64,000 nt of DNA from Spirabiliibacterium falconis. Lineage in GTDB: Bacteria > Pseudomonadota > Gammaproteobacteria > Enterobacterales > Pasteurellaceae. The notes under the pieces are model-generated. The model worked only from the letters and a program-made list of their open reading frames with translations, did not search any database and had not been told where the DNA came from. Below are positions 8,764 to 16,825 of the stretch, in pieces; positions within the stretch are counted from its first letter, which is position 1, and each line of letters starts with the position of its first letter. Both the position numbers and the translations under genes were made by a program. The stretch lies in assembly GCF_014885015.1 (NCBI RefSeq), contig NZ_JABMIJ010000006.1:1-64000 (forward strand), read 5' to 3'.

Positions 8764-9354
8764 ATGCAAATACCAAATCACGCATTGAAAAATTGTCAAT
8801 TAACATATCTCCACACACTCGATAAAGGTACAACGATCTACAAACAAGGGGAGCGAGCCAACGAATTTTATTTTGTTGAAAGCGGTTTAATCGGGCTTTA
8901 TCACACCCTTGAAAATGGCAAAGAAAGTTTGCTGAGGTTATATCAAAAAGGTGATTATTTTGGCTTTCGAACCTTATTTGGCGGGCACTTTTACCATTGC
9001 AGTGCTAAAGTGCTGATGGAGGCGGAAGTAATCCGCATTCAACCCCACGATCTATTAAGTTTTTTGAAAGATAATCCCGAAACAGGGCGACAGCTACTTT
9101 ACACGCTTGCAAATGAGTTGGGCGATGCTGAGCATCGTTTGGCGAAAAGCGCTTATTTAAAAAGTCTCGATCGGGTGATTGATAGCATCTATTTTTTGAG
9201 CGAAAACTATCCTGATTATGCGTGGACATACCGTGAAATTGCGGAATATGCCGGTTGTGAAACCGAAACAGCAATCCGTATCGGGCGAGAGCTTAAGCAA
9301 AAAGGATTACTGAAAAGCAGCGTGCGTCATCCACAGCGAAAAAATGAACATTAA
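8764..9354 (+). CDS. Crp/Fnr family transcription regulator
   Basis: A 196-residue protein with an N-terminal cyclic-nucleotide-binding-type beta roll (about 1-115; IYKQGERANEFYFVESG, GDYFGFRTLF) and a C-terminal winged helix (about 140-190; TYREIAEYAGCETETAIRI as recognition region). It lacks the four N-terminal cysteines of FNR and is not Crp itself, which is 209 residues or so and very conserved. The effector is unknown. It follows the sulfatase-kinase operon on the same strand, after a terminator and with its own CRP-like site, so it may be the local regulator of that operon. That link rests only on position. Confidence 0.75.
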   Translation: MQIPNHALKNCQLTYLHTLDKGTTIYKQGERANEFYFVESGLIGLYHTLENGKESLLRLYQKGDYFGFRTLFGGHFYHCSAKVLMEAEVIRIQPHDLLSFLKDNPETGRQLLYTLANELGDAEHRLAKSAYLKSLDRVIDSIYFLSENYPDYAWTYREIAEYAGCETETAIRIGRELKQKGLLKSSVRHPQRKNEH

Positions 9355-9418
9355 TTGCCATTCGACAGCATTTTGATTCTGTGCAACAATGCCATATAAC
9401 TTACGTTCAGGAGAAATT

Positions 9419-9769
9419 ATGTTAACGGTATATGGCATCAAAAATTGCGACACAGTAAAAAAAACGCTGCAATGGCTAGCGGATAATGGCATTGAAGCGA
9501 CACTGTATGACTATCGTCAAGACGGCATTGATAGTGCATTAATAGAAAAGCTAACCGCACTTTTCCCATGGGAGGAGTTAGTCAATAAACGCAGTACCAC
9601 ATGGCGAAACCTTGATGAGACGAACAAAACCGCACTTTGTGAGCACAATATAAGCGATGTATTACTTGCCAACCCAACATTAATTAAACGCCCGATTGTA
9701 TTGGGCGGTTCTCAGCCACTCATTGGATTTAATGCTCAAACTTATGCCAGTGTCCTTAAGGGGGAATAA
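9419..9769 (+). CDS. yffB: ArsC/Spx-like reductase, YffB family
   Basis: A 116-residue thioredoxin-fold protein of the arsenate reductase-like family. Cys10 in KNCDT is the single active-site-like cysteine; family members may use glutathione, but the physiological substrate is not known. The start at 9419 follows CAGGAG at good spacing; a longer in-frame start at 9389 has no ribosome site. The stop overlaps the dapE start as TAATG, indicating translational coupling. The same pair, yffB-dapE, is found in E. coli, which supports the assignment. Confidence 0.85.
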   Translation: MLTVYGIKNCDTVKKTLQWLADNGIEATLYDYRQDGIDSALIEKLTALFPWEELVNKRSTTWRNLDETNKTALCEHNISDVLLANPTLIKRPIVLGGSQPLIGFNAQTYASVLKGE

Positions 9770-10908
9770 TGCAACAAGACATACTTGAACTGGCACAAGC
9801 CCTTATTCGTCGTCCGTCTATTAGCCCACAGGATTTAGGTTGCCAAGAAATTATTGCGCAATACTTGCAAAAGTGCGGTTTTCAACTCGAGTGGTTACCG
9901 TTTGGTGATACCCTCAATCTATGGGCAACTCATGGTAGCACTGCACCGTGTATTGCCTTTGCAGGACACACGGATGTGGTGCCTATCGGCGATGAAAAAC
10001 AGTGGAAAACACCGCCCTTTTCGGCAGAGATCATCGACGGAATGCTTTATGGGCGTGGTGCTGCGGATATGAAAGGTTCACTGGCGGCAATGGTTATCGC
10101 TGCGTGTCATTTTGTGAAACATAATCCAAATCATCAAGGTAAAATTGCGTTTTTGATCACCTCTGACGAAGAAGCGGCTGCGGCCCATGGCACAGTGAAG
10201 GTGGTGGAAACCTTAATGCAACGTGGAGAATCCATTGATTTTTGTATGGTGGGAGAGCCGTCAAGCAATCAATTCTTGGGTGATATTATTAAAAATGGGC
10301 GACGTGGCTCGCTAACAGGGAATTTGACGATTTTCGGCGTGCAAGGGCATGTGGCATATCCGCACTTAGCGGAAAATCCCGTTCATCATGCACTCAAAGC
10401 CCTTGATGAACTGCTGAATATCCACTGGGATCAAGGCAATGCCTATTTTCCGCCTACCAGCTTGCAAATTGCAAATATTCAGGCAGGCACAGGCAGTAAT
10501 AATGTGATCCCTGGTGAACTTTTCGTGCAATTTAATTTACGCTTTAGTAATGAGCAAACCGCGGAGAAAATTAAACAGCGCGTAACCGCACTTTTAACGC
10601 ATTATGGCTTGAAATATGATCTGCAATGGCATTTATCGGGCAGTCCATTTTTAACCCCCGAAGGCGAATTTGTAAATGCCGTGAAACGTGCGGTGCAGGC
10701 CGTTCTCAATACTACGCCGAAACTTGATACGGGAGGCGGCACATCGGATGGACGTTTTATCGCGCAGATGGGAACGCAAGTTGTGGAGTTTGGGCCGTTA
10801 AATCGCACCATCCATAAAGTAGATGAATGTGTGAGTATCCAGGATCTTTATGCACTGGGTGAGGTGCATTATCATTGGCTAACCCAATTATTAGGGCAAG
10901 CCGAATGA
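9769..10908 (+). CDS. dapE: Succinyl-diaminopimelate desuccinylase
   Basis: A 379-residue M20-family metallohydrolase that removes succinate from N-succinyl-LL-diaminopimelate in the lysine and peptidoglycan precursor pathway; cytoplasmic, two zinc ions. The known metal and catalytic residues are in place: His67 and Asp69 in GHTDVVP, Asp100 in GRGAADMKG, and Glu134-Glu135 in SDEE. The length matches the H. influenzae and E. coli enzymes. It starts inside the yffB stop and its stop overlaps the next start (ATGA), so three genes form a tight operon. Confidence 0.95.
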   Translation: MQQDILELAQALIRRPSISPQDLGCQEIIAQYLQKCGFQLEWLPFGDTLNLWATHGSTAPCIAFAGHTDVVPIGDEKQWKTPPFSAEIIDGMLYGRGAADMKGSLAAMVIAACHFVKHNPNHQGKIAFLITSDEEAAAAHGTVKVVETLMQRGESIDFCMVGEPSSNQFLGDIIKNGRRGSLTGNLTIFGVQGHVAYPHLAENPVHHALKALDELLNIHWDQGNAYFPPTSLQIANIQAGTGSNNVIPGELFVQFNLRFSNEQTAEKIKQRVTALLTHYGLKYDLQWHLSGSPFLTPEGEFVNAVKRAVQAVLNTTPKLDTGGGTSDGRFIAQMGTQVVEFGPLNRTIHKVDECVSIQDLYALGEVHYHWLTQLLGQAE

Positions 10909-11582
10909 TGTTTACGCCAGAGATGCTGACAGGCAAAAGTCAAGCGCATTTGGTGGAGTTGCCTTCACCGTATGCGTCGCACCATAAATTGCATTATGAT
11001 ACGGTGAGTGCATTTCAAAGTTTGCAACAAAGTGCGGTCAAGGCTGGTTTTGATTTGCAACCCGCTAGCTCATTTCGTGATTTTGAGCGGCAACGGTTGA
11101 TTTGGAATCGAAAAATGTGTGGTGAACGGAAAGTACACGATGACAATGGCACGGCACTGGATTTCACCCACTGCGATGAATGGCAAAAAATTCAGGCAAT
11201 TTTGCGTTGGTCGGCAATGCCAGGTGCGAGCCGACATCATTGGGGGAGTGATATTGATATTTATGACCCAACGCGTTTGCCCGTGAATCAAGCGTTACAG
11301 CTGGAACCGTGGGAATACCAAAAACAAGGGTATTTTTATGAATTAAGTTGTTGGTTGCAAGAAGCTCTACCGCACTTTGATTTTTACTTACCGTTTAGTT
11401 CACTCGTGCACAAAGAAATAGGTCATGAACCGTGGCACATTAGTCATCGTGCAGTGGCAGATAGGGCATTTAGCCTGTTTAGTCCCGATGTATTGAGGCA
11501 AAGTTGGCAGGATGAGGCTATTTCAGGGAAAAATGTGCTTATAACGCATTTAGATGCGATTTTTTCACGATTTATTTTATAG
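10905..11582 (+). CDS. M15 family D,D-/L,D-carboxypeptidase (VanY-like)
   Basis: A 225-residue protein with the M15B metallopeptidase layout: [11 protein letters not shown] at 109-119 (His111 and Asp118 as zinc ligands) and HEPWH later (the E and H of the HxxxxxH-type end). Such enzymes trim D-Ala or similar residues from peptidoglycan peptides. No signal peptide is visible, so it may act on recycled muropeptides in the cytoplasm; this is inference. The start overlaps the dapE stop (ATGATG), with the second ATG at 10908 also possible. It ends the yffB-dapE operon, before a hairpin at 11672. Confidence 0.8.
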   Translation: MMFTPEMLTGKSQAHLVELPSPYASHHKLHYDTVSAFQSLQQSAVKAGFDLQPASSFRDFERQRLIWNRKMCGERKVHDDNGTALDFTHCDEWQKIQAILRWSAMPGASRHHWGSDIDIYDPTRLPVNQALQLEPWEYQKQGYFYELSCWLQEALPHFDFYLPFSSLVHKEIGHEPWHISHRAVADRAFSLFSPDVLRQSWQDEAISGKNVLITHLDAIFSRFIL

Positions 11583-11627
11583 AATTAATTTTATATATAA
11601 TGGAATTATTTTTTATTTTTAAAAAAA

Positions 11628-11643
11628 TGTGATCTCGTCCATA
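11628..11643. promoter_or_regulatory. CRP-like site upstream of ptsG
   Basis: TGTGATCTCGTCCATA matches 12 of 16 positions of the palindromic CRP consensus; the left half is perfect and the right half is weak. ptsG is CRP-controlled in E. coli, which makes the site plausible. The hairpin at 11672 lies between it and the gene, so it would serve a distant promoter or none. Confidence 0.3.
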
Positions 11644-11671
11644 TTCTTGATAATTTCATATAAAAACTATT

Positions 11672-11700
11672 GCCGAGCACCTAACAGCTCGGTATATTTT
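11672..11700 (+). terminator. Probable terminator
   Basis: GCCGAGC, an eight-base loop, then GCTCGGT followed by ATATTTT: a GC-rich stem with a weak T tail about 90 bases after the VanY-like gene and 80 before ptsG. Confidence 0.5.
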
Positions 11701-11779
11701 GTAAACGTGCTTATCATAGCAATATTACAAAAATTAACTTATTTTCATCATCTCCATTTTTAACATTTAGGAGTCATTT

Positions 11780-13216
11780 ATGTCGAATGTATTTGCAAAT
11801 GTGCAAAAAGTCGGGAAAGCATTGATGCTGCCTGTGTCTGTGCTTCCGATAGCCGGGATTTTACTCGGAATTGGGGCAGCGCACTTTTCATGGATGCCTG
11901 ACATTGTGTCCAATTTATTTGAACAAGCTGGTGGCTCAGTGTTTGGGCAGATGGCATTGTTGTTTGCCATCGGGGTGGCACTGGGATTTACGAATAATGA
12001 TGGAGTTGCAGGGCTTGCGGCAACCGTAGGCTACGGTATTTTGATTGCGACGCTTAAAGTCATGGCACCGATTGTTGGCGTTGAATCTATCGATACAGGC
12101 GTGCTTGGCGGTATTTTAGTTGGTTGCGTGGCAGCATGGTCATTTAATCGTTTCTTCCGCATTCAACTGCCAGCATATCTTGGCTTTTTTGCAGGCAAAC
12201 GTTTTGTGCCGATTGTAACAGGTTCATTAACTATTTTGCTTGGTGTGGCATTGGCATTTATTTGGCCGCCCGTAGGGCATGTGATTGATTTGTTCTCCAA
12301 CTGGGCAGCAGAACAAAATCCACAATTGGCATTTGGCATTTATGGTGTGGTAGAGCGGACGTTAATTCCTTTTGGCTTGCACCACATTTGGAATGTGCCT
12401 TTCTTCTTCCAAGCGGGGACTTGCCAAAATGCCAGTGGCGAGGTGTTGCATGGTATTGTCACCTGCTACGTTTCTGCAACAGAGGCAACACGTACGGCTG
12501 AAATGGGATATTTTGGGCAGCTTGCTGGAGGCTATATGTTCAAAATGTTTGGGCTACCTGCCGCGGCGATTGCCATTTGGCGAGCCGCAAAACCTGAAAA
12601 CCGCGCTCGCGTTGGTGGTTTGATGATTTCTGCTGCATTAACATCATTCCTAACAGGGATCACTGAACCGCTTGAATTTTCGTTTATGTTCGTTGCACCT
12701 ATTTTGTATGTTGTGCATGCGGTCTTAGCGGGTTCTGCCTATGTGGTGACAAACATGCTTGGCATGGTGCATGGTATGACATTCTCCCACGGTTTTATCG
12801 ACTTTGTGGTGCAATCATCTAATTCGCATAAATTGTGGCTATTCCCAGTGGTTGGGGCGATTTATGCGGTGATTTATTTCACGGTATTTACGGTGTTGAT
12901 TAAAGCGATGAATTTGAAAACGCCAGGACGTGAAGATGCAACGGTGGAAGCGTCAAGCAGCAGTGAGCAAAAACAAGATGAAATGGCGGCTAACTTGGTA
13001 GCAGCATTCGGTGGCAAAGACAACATTAAGAGCTTAGATGCTTGTATTACACGCTTGCGTGTAGGCGTTCACGACATTGCGAAAGTTGATCAAGCGCAAT
13101 TAAAAGCACTTGGTGCAGCGGGTGTTGTGGTTGTTGGAAGTGGCATTCAAGCGATTTTTGGGACACGCTCTGAAAACCTCAAAACGGATATGGATCATTG
13201 GATTAAAGCAAACTAA
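11780..13216 (+). CDS. ptsG: Glucose-specific PTS enzyme IIBC
   Basis: A 478-residue phosphotransferase permease. The membrane IIC domain (about 1-385) carries the conserved region around [10 protein letters not shown]; a linker rich in Ser, Glu and Lys follows, then the cytosolic IIB domain with the phosphorylated cysteine in [11 protein letters not shown], Cys422 by my count, next to the E. coli position 421. It takes up glucose and phosphorylates it using P-His from enzyme IIA (Crr), which is not in this window. AGGAG precedes the start. It stands alone, with a terminator behind it. Confidence 0.9.
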   Translation: MSNVFANVQKVGKALMLPVSVLPIAGILLGIGAAHFSWMPDIVSNLFEQAGGSVFGQMALLFAIGVALGFTNNDGVAGLAATVGYGILIATLKVMAPIVGVESIDTGVLGGILVGCVAAWSFNRFFRIQLPAYLGFFAGKRFVPIVTGSLTILLGVALAFIWPPVGHVIDLFSNWAAEQNPQLAFGIYGVVERTLIPFGLHHIWNVPFFFQAGTCQNASGEVLHGIVTCYVSATEATRTAEMGYFGQLAGGYMFKMFGLPAAAIAIWRAAKPENRARVGGLMISAALTSFLTGITEPLEFSFMFVAPILYVVHAVLAGSAYVVTNMLGMVHGMTFSHGFIDFVVQSSNSHKLWLFPVVGAIYAVIYFTVFTVLIKAMNLKTPGREDATVEASSSSEQKQDEMAANLVAAFGGKDNIKSLDACITRLRVGVHDIAKVDQAQLKALGAAGVVVVGSGIQAIFGTRSENLKTDMDHWIKAN

Positions 13217-13231
13217 CCGCACTTTTAGTTT

Positions 13232-13258
13232 AAACCCTGTCATTTGGCAGGGTTTTTT
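13232..13258 (+). terminator. Rho-independent terminator after ptsG
   Basis: AAACCCTG, eight bases, CAGGGTTT and a T run: a clean 8 bp stem plus T tail 16 bases after the ptsG stop. Confidence 0.85.
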
Positions 13259-13287
13259 ATTATTTAAGATCAGGCTAGAAAAAACAC

Positions 13288-13328
13288 TTGCAATCATGTT
13301 AAAAATGCCTATACTAGTAAACTAGTAC
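13288..13328 (+). promoter_or_regulatory. Promoter with TrpR-type operator
   Basis: A -35-like TTGCAA (13288), 16 bases, and a -10-like TATACT (13310). Overlapping the -10 is ACTAGTAAACTAGT (13313-13326), followed by AC. This is nearly the E. coli trp operator core ACTAGTTAACTAGTAC, and its overlap with the -10 box is the same arrangement as in the E. coli trp promoter. It strongly suggests tryptophan-TrpR repression of the ABC importer that follows. Confidence 0.75.
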
Positions 13329-13358
13329 ACAAAATCAAAAAATAGAAAGGATGATACC

Positions 13359-14330
13359 ATGAAATTCGTAAAAGGCTTATTATTCTCTGCACTAAGTGCG
13401 GTTGCATTGGCGGGTGGGGCAAACGCTGCAGATAGCGTTAAAAAGGTGGCGATTACCACCATTGTTGAGCATCCTGCCTTGGAAGAAATTCGCAAGGGAA
13501 TTGTGGATCAACTTGCCAAGGAAGGCTTCATTGACGGCAAAACCATCAAAATTGATTATCAAAATGCGCAAGGCAGTGCGGCAACCGCGGGGCAAATTGC
13601 ACGCAAATTTGTCGGAGATAACCCTGATGTGATCATTCCTATTACCACACCAAGTGCGCAGCCTGTGGCGGCAGCAACACGCACGATTCCAGTCATTTTT
13701 AGTGGCGTAACCGATCCTATCCATGCGAAATTAGTCAAACAATTTGGAAAAAACGCAGGCAATATTGCTGGGGTGTCAGATCAAACACCGCTTGAGCCAC
13801 AAATTGAGTTAATGCAAGCTTTGGTGCCACAATTGAAAACAATCGGATTTATTTATAGTCCTGGTGAAGCAAACTCCGTTGCGGTGCTTGAAATGCTGGA
13901 GAAAGCGGCAAGTCAAAGTGGCTTAAAAGTATTAGCCGTGCCCGCACAGCGTACAGTGGATATTTCAACAGCTGCCGCAAGTTTGGTTGGAAAAGTGCAA
14001 TTAATTTATACCTCAGAAGATAATAATGTGGTGTCCGCTTATGAAGCACTTTATAAAGTTGCGAGCCAAAACAAGATTCCGCTTGTGGCATCAGATTCGG
14101 GTTCCGTGAAAAAAGGGGCTATTGCAGCCATTGCAACAAATCAATACAATATTGGTGTAGAAACGGGTAAACTTGCTGCTCAAGTGTTGCGTGGTGATGC
14201 GGTGTCAACGTTGGATACAATTCGAGCCGATCACGATTTAGATTTCTTTTTAAATGTAAAATCTGCAAAAGCGCAAGGTATTGACATTCCGCAAGTGTTA
14301 CGTGAAAAAGCCACGCAAATTATTGAATAA
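13359..14330 (+). CDS. ABC importer substrate-binding protein (TrpX-like)
   Basis: A 323-residue periplasmic binding protein of the ABC_sub_bind family (two-lobed, LacI-sugar-binding-like). An N-terminal signal peptide runs MKFVKGLLFSALSAVALAGG with ANA as the likely cleavage site near residue 23; there is no lipobox. Relatives have been proposed to bind tryptophan or other aromatic amino acids. AAAGGA precedes the start. It is the first of three genes (binding protein, permease, ATPase) behind a TrpR-like operator, so tryptophan or a precursor is the best guess for the ligand. That is an inference from regulation and family. Confidence 0.82.
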   Translation: MKFVKGLLFSALSAVALAGGANAADSVKKVAITTIVEHPALEEIRKGIVDQLAKEGFIDGKTIKIDYQNAQGSAATAGQIARKFVGDNPDVIIPITTPSAQPVAAATRTIPVIFSGVTDPIHAKLVKQFGKNAGNIAGVSDQTPLEPQIELMQALVPQLKTIGFIYSPGEANSVAVLEMLEKAASQSGLKVLAVPAQRTVDISTAAASLVGKVQLIYTSEDNNVVSAYEALYKVASQNKIPLVASDSGSVKKGAIAAIATNQYNIGVETGKLAAQVLRGDAVSTLDTIRADHDLDFFLNVKSAKAQGIDIPQVLREKATQIIE

Positions 14331-14344
14331 GGTTAAACATGAGA

Positions 14345-14372
14345 AAACCGCACTTTAGTTAAAGTGCGGTTT
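14345..14372 (+). terminator. Intra-operon USS hairpin
   Basis: AAACCGCACTTT, four bases, AAAGTGCGGTTT: a 12 bp palindromic stem of two USS just before the permease gene, followed by GGTATTTTTTT. It looks like a partial terminator, which would keep binding-protein mRNA more abundant than permease and ATPase mRNA. Confidence 0.6.
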
Positions 14373-14383
14373 GGTATTTTTTT

Positions 14384-15286
14384 ATGACATCTGTGTTATT
14401 TTTAGGTGCGCTGGAAATTGGCTTGATTTATGCCTTAGTCGCTCTTGGCGTGCTCATTTCTTTTCGTGTCTTAGACTTTCCTGATCTTACTGCGGATGGC
14501 AGCTTTCCTTTAGGGGGAGCTGTTTGTGCGGTGTGTATTATTCACGGTGTAAATCCTTGGGTGGCGACCATTTTAGCTACCTTTGCAGGTGCACTTGCTG
14601 GATTAGTGACTGCATGGCTTAATGTGTCACTCAAAATTTTGCAATTACTCGCCAGTATTTTAGTCATGATTGCCCTTTATTCTGTGAATTTACGCATTAT
14701 GGGATCACCCAATGTATCATTGCTTGGTGAACCGATTATTTATACGACATGGTCTGGCGACGATTTTGATGCGCTACATTATTGGCAACCCTTAATTGTG
14801 CTCGGTTTTGTGATGTTGGGCAAAGTGTTGCTTGATTGGTTTTTTAACACAGAAACAGGCTTAGCGGTGCGAGCCACGGGAGCGAATGCGCGAATGGCGA
14901 AAGCACAGGGCATCTCTACGGGGAAAATGGTCTTTCTCGGCATGGCAATTTCCAATGCGTTGATTGCGCTTGGTGGGGCATTATATGTGCAAAGCCAAGG
15001 GGGGGCAGATATGTCCATTGGCGTTGGTACCATTGTCATCGGGCTTGCGGCGGTTATTATTGGTGAAACATTATTACCTTCTAAAAAAATGATCGTCATT
15101 ACATTAGCTGTTGTAGTGGGTTCTATTCTCTATCGCTTTTTTATTGCCATTGCATTAAGTAGTGAAACATTGCGTGAAATTGGCTTTCGCTCACAAGATC
15201 TCAATTTAGTTACAGCGATTTTAGTGGTATTCGTGTTGATTGCACCGCAAATGAAAGCAAAAATGCTCGCTCATCGTAGGAGGTAA
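14384..15286 (+). CDS. ABC importer permease (TrpY-like)
   Basis: A 300-residue inner-membrane permease with about eight to nine hydrophobic segments, of the LivH/BPD_transp_2-like family that pairs with ABC_sub_bind proteins. The conserved cytoplasmic loop ETGLAVRATGANARMAKAQG near residues 160-180 is the expected contact site for the ATPase. The ATG is preceded only by a T-rich stretch after the USS hairpin; no clear Shine-Dalgarno sequence is visible, so translation may be weak. It is the second gene of the TrpR-linked operon, five bases before the ATPase gene. Confidence 0.85.
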   Translation: MTSVLFLGALEIGLIYALVALGVLISFRVLDFPDLTADGSFPLGGAVCAVCIIHGVNPWVATILATFAGALAGLVTAWLNVSLKILQLLASILVMIALYSVNLRIMGSPNVSLLGEPIIYTTWSGDDFDALHYWQPLIVLGFVMLGKVLLDWFFNTETGLAVRATGANARMAKAQGISTGKMVFLGMAISNALIALGGALYVQSQGGADMSIGVGTIVIGLAAVIIGETLLPSKKMIVITLAVVVGSILYRFFIAIALSSETLREIGFRSQDLNLVTAILVVFVLIAPQMKAKMLAHRRR

Positions 15287-15291
15287 CGGCT

Positions 15292-16086
15292 ATGATGAAA
15301 TTGATCAATCTGCATAAAACCTTTAATCGCGGCACACCAATCGAAAACCCCGTATTGCGAGGTATCTCTCTTGATATAGCGGAAGGGGAGTTTGTCACTG
15401 TCATTGGCAGTAATGGGGCGGGCAAATCGACACTACTTAATGCCATCTGTGGTGATTATCCCGTTGATTGTGGCAAAATTTTTCTCAGTGGTATTGATGT
15501 TACCAAGCAGGGCACTAGCCGCCGTGCGGCAATGGTGGCGCGTGTCTTTCAAGACCCTATGCAAGGTACTTGTGAGGGATTAACTATTGAGCAAAATATG
15601 GCGTTGGCCTATTATCGTGGACGGCGACGGGGTTTAGGCTTTTTTAGCAACAAAAAAACGCGCGAATTATTTCAAGAAAAGTTGTCAATGCTCAAACTGG
15701 GGCTTGAAAATCGCTTACATGATCGTATGGGCTTGTTATCGGGCGGGCAACGCCAAGCGGTGAGTTTATTAATGGCATCATTGCAGCCTTCGACAATTTT
15801 ATTGCTGGATGAACATATTGCCGCACTTGATCCGAAAACAGCAGATTTTGTCATGACATTGACCGATAAAATTGTGCGAGAAAATAATCTTACGGTATTG
15901 ATGGTGACCCATTCTATGCGTAAAGCATTAGATCACGGCGATCGCACTGTGATGTTACACCAAGGGCAAGTCGTGCTTGATGTAAGCGGACAGACACGTA
16001 AGAATATGGATGTGCCCGATCTACTCGCCATGTTTGAGCGCACGCGAGGTGAACAAATTAGTGATGATAGCCTGTTATTAGGCTAA
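15292..16086 (+). CDS. ABC importer ATPase (TrpZ-like)
   Basis: A 264-residue ABC ATPase: Walker A GSNGAGKST near 38-46, signature LSGGQRQ near 148, Walker B LLLDEHIAALDP near 170 and switch His in VTHSM. The DEH in place of DEP after Walker B is common in this subfamily. AGGAGGT lies seven bases before ATG 15292; the adjacent ATG at 15295 could also be used. It powers the permease of the preceding gene. It ends the operon and converges on sixA across a USS hairpin. Confidence 0.87.
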   Translation: MMKLINLHKTFNRGTPIENPVLRGISLDIAEGEFVTVIGSNGAGKSTLLNAICGDYPVDCGKIFLSGIDVTKQGTSRRAAMVARVFQDPMQGTCEGLTIEQNMALAYYRGRRRGLGFFSNKKTRELFQEKLSMLKLGLENRLHDRMGLLSGGQRQAVSLLMASLQPSTILLLDEHIAALDPKTADFVMTLTDKIVRENNLTVLMVTHSMRKALDHGDRTVMLHQGQVVLDVSGQTRKNMDVPDLLAMFERTRGEQISDDSLLLG

Positions 16087-16116
16087 CGCCATTGCAACCA
16101 CACTGTAAAAAGCACC

Positions 16117-16149
16117 AAAGTGCGGTTACGTTGATAGTGACCGCACTTT
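16117..16149. terminator. USS pair between convergent genes
   Basis: AAAGTGCGGT and ACCGCACTTT face each other across 13 bases between the ABC ATPase and sixA, fit to terminate both. The right-hand USS overlaps the sixA stop codon. Confidence 0.6.
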
Positions 16150-16615
16150 ATACGTTCACACGGTTGCTACAAATAAATTCACCTGATTGCCCATCCCATT
16201 CAATTTCCGCAATCGTTGCGGTGCTAAAGCCAACTTGCTGTGGACTATCACAAAGTGCGGTAACTAAATCATCTACAAACGGCAAATGTGAGACGATCAA
16301 CACATTTTTCACGCCTTCATCAAGCAGCGTTTGCAGATAATCTAAGACCAATGACGTGTTGCCATAAGGCGTGAGTGCATCCCATGTTTCGATTTCATTT
16401 GGCAAGGCTGTTGCAGTCTGACTTGCCAGTTTGTCGTAGGTTTGCATCGCACGGTAATATGGGCTAACCAACACTTTATCAATATGATTGGCAGCGTCAC
16501 TTAGCCATAGCCCTTGTTCAATGGCTTGCTTTTGCCCATATTGGGTTAGGTTACGTTGCGCATCCGATGCCGCCATAATTTCCGCTTCGCCGTGGCGCAT
16601 AATAAAAATTCGCAT
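16148..16615 (-). CDS. sixA: Phosphohistidine phosphatase SixA
   Basis: A 155-residue histidine-phosphatase-superfamily protein with the RHG motif at 7-9 (MRIFIMRHGEAE), where His8 is the phosphoacceptor, and a second catalytic His in VSHLPF. In E. coli SixA removes phosphate from histidine phosphotransfer proteins (ArcB HPt; NPr of the nitrogen PTS). AAGGAGG precedes the start. It is a single-gene unit, convergent with the ABC operon and divergent from pykA. Confidence 0.87.
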   Translation of the reverse strand: MRIFIMRHGEAEIMAASDAQRNLTQYGQKQAIEQGLWLSDAANHIDKVLVSPYYRAMQTYDKLASQTATALPNEIETWDALTPYGNTSLVLDYLQTLLDEGVKNVLIVSHLPFVDDLVTALCDSPQQVGFSTATIAEIEWDGQSGEFICSNRVNV

Positions 16616-16714
16616 AGTAGCCTCCTTGTGATTGCATTGTCTCTGTCTATGATTGCATATATTTTGACATGAGGGGAAGCTATCGTAGCACCGTAAAGCA
16701 CAAATTTTCCAGTT

Positions 16715-16750
16715 TGTGATCTCGATCTAATTTTAAAATCAGCGTATAAT
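16715..16750 (+). promoter_or_regulatory. Possible pykA promoter with CRP-like motif
   Basis: A consensus -10 TATAAT lies at 16745-16750 and TGTGATCTCGATCTAA at 16715-16730 matches 13 of 16 positions of the CRP palindrome. No good -35 box stands at the right distance, which would fit activator help, although the spacing is not a textbook CRP position. Confidence 0.35.
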
Positions 16751-16825
16751 AACGCATATTTTTATGATTGCGCATTGGGCGCAGACAGTTATTTTTTCAA
16801 TATAACCATTTTTAGGGGTGTAAGA

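Noticed and set aside
15800-15840. Defective Walker B (DEH instead of DEP) in the ABC ATPase
   Set aside because: The catalytic Asp and Glu are present, and His at the next position is frequent in ATPases of this importer family.
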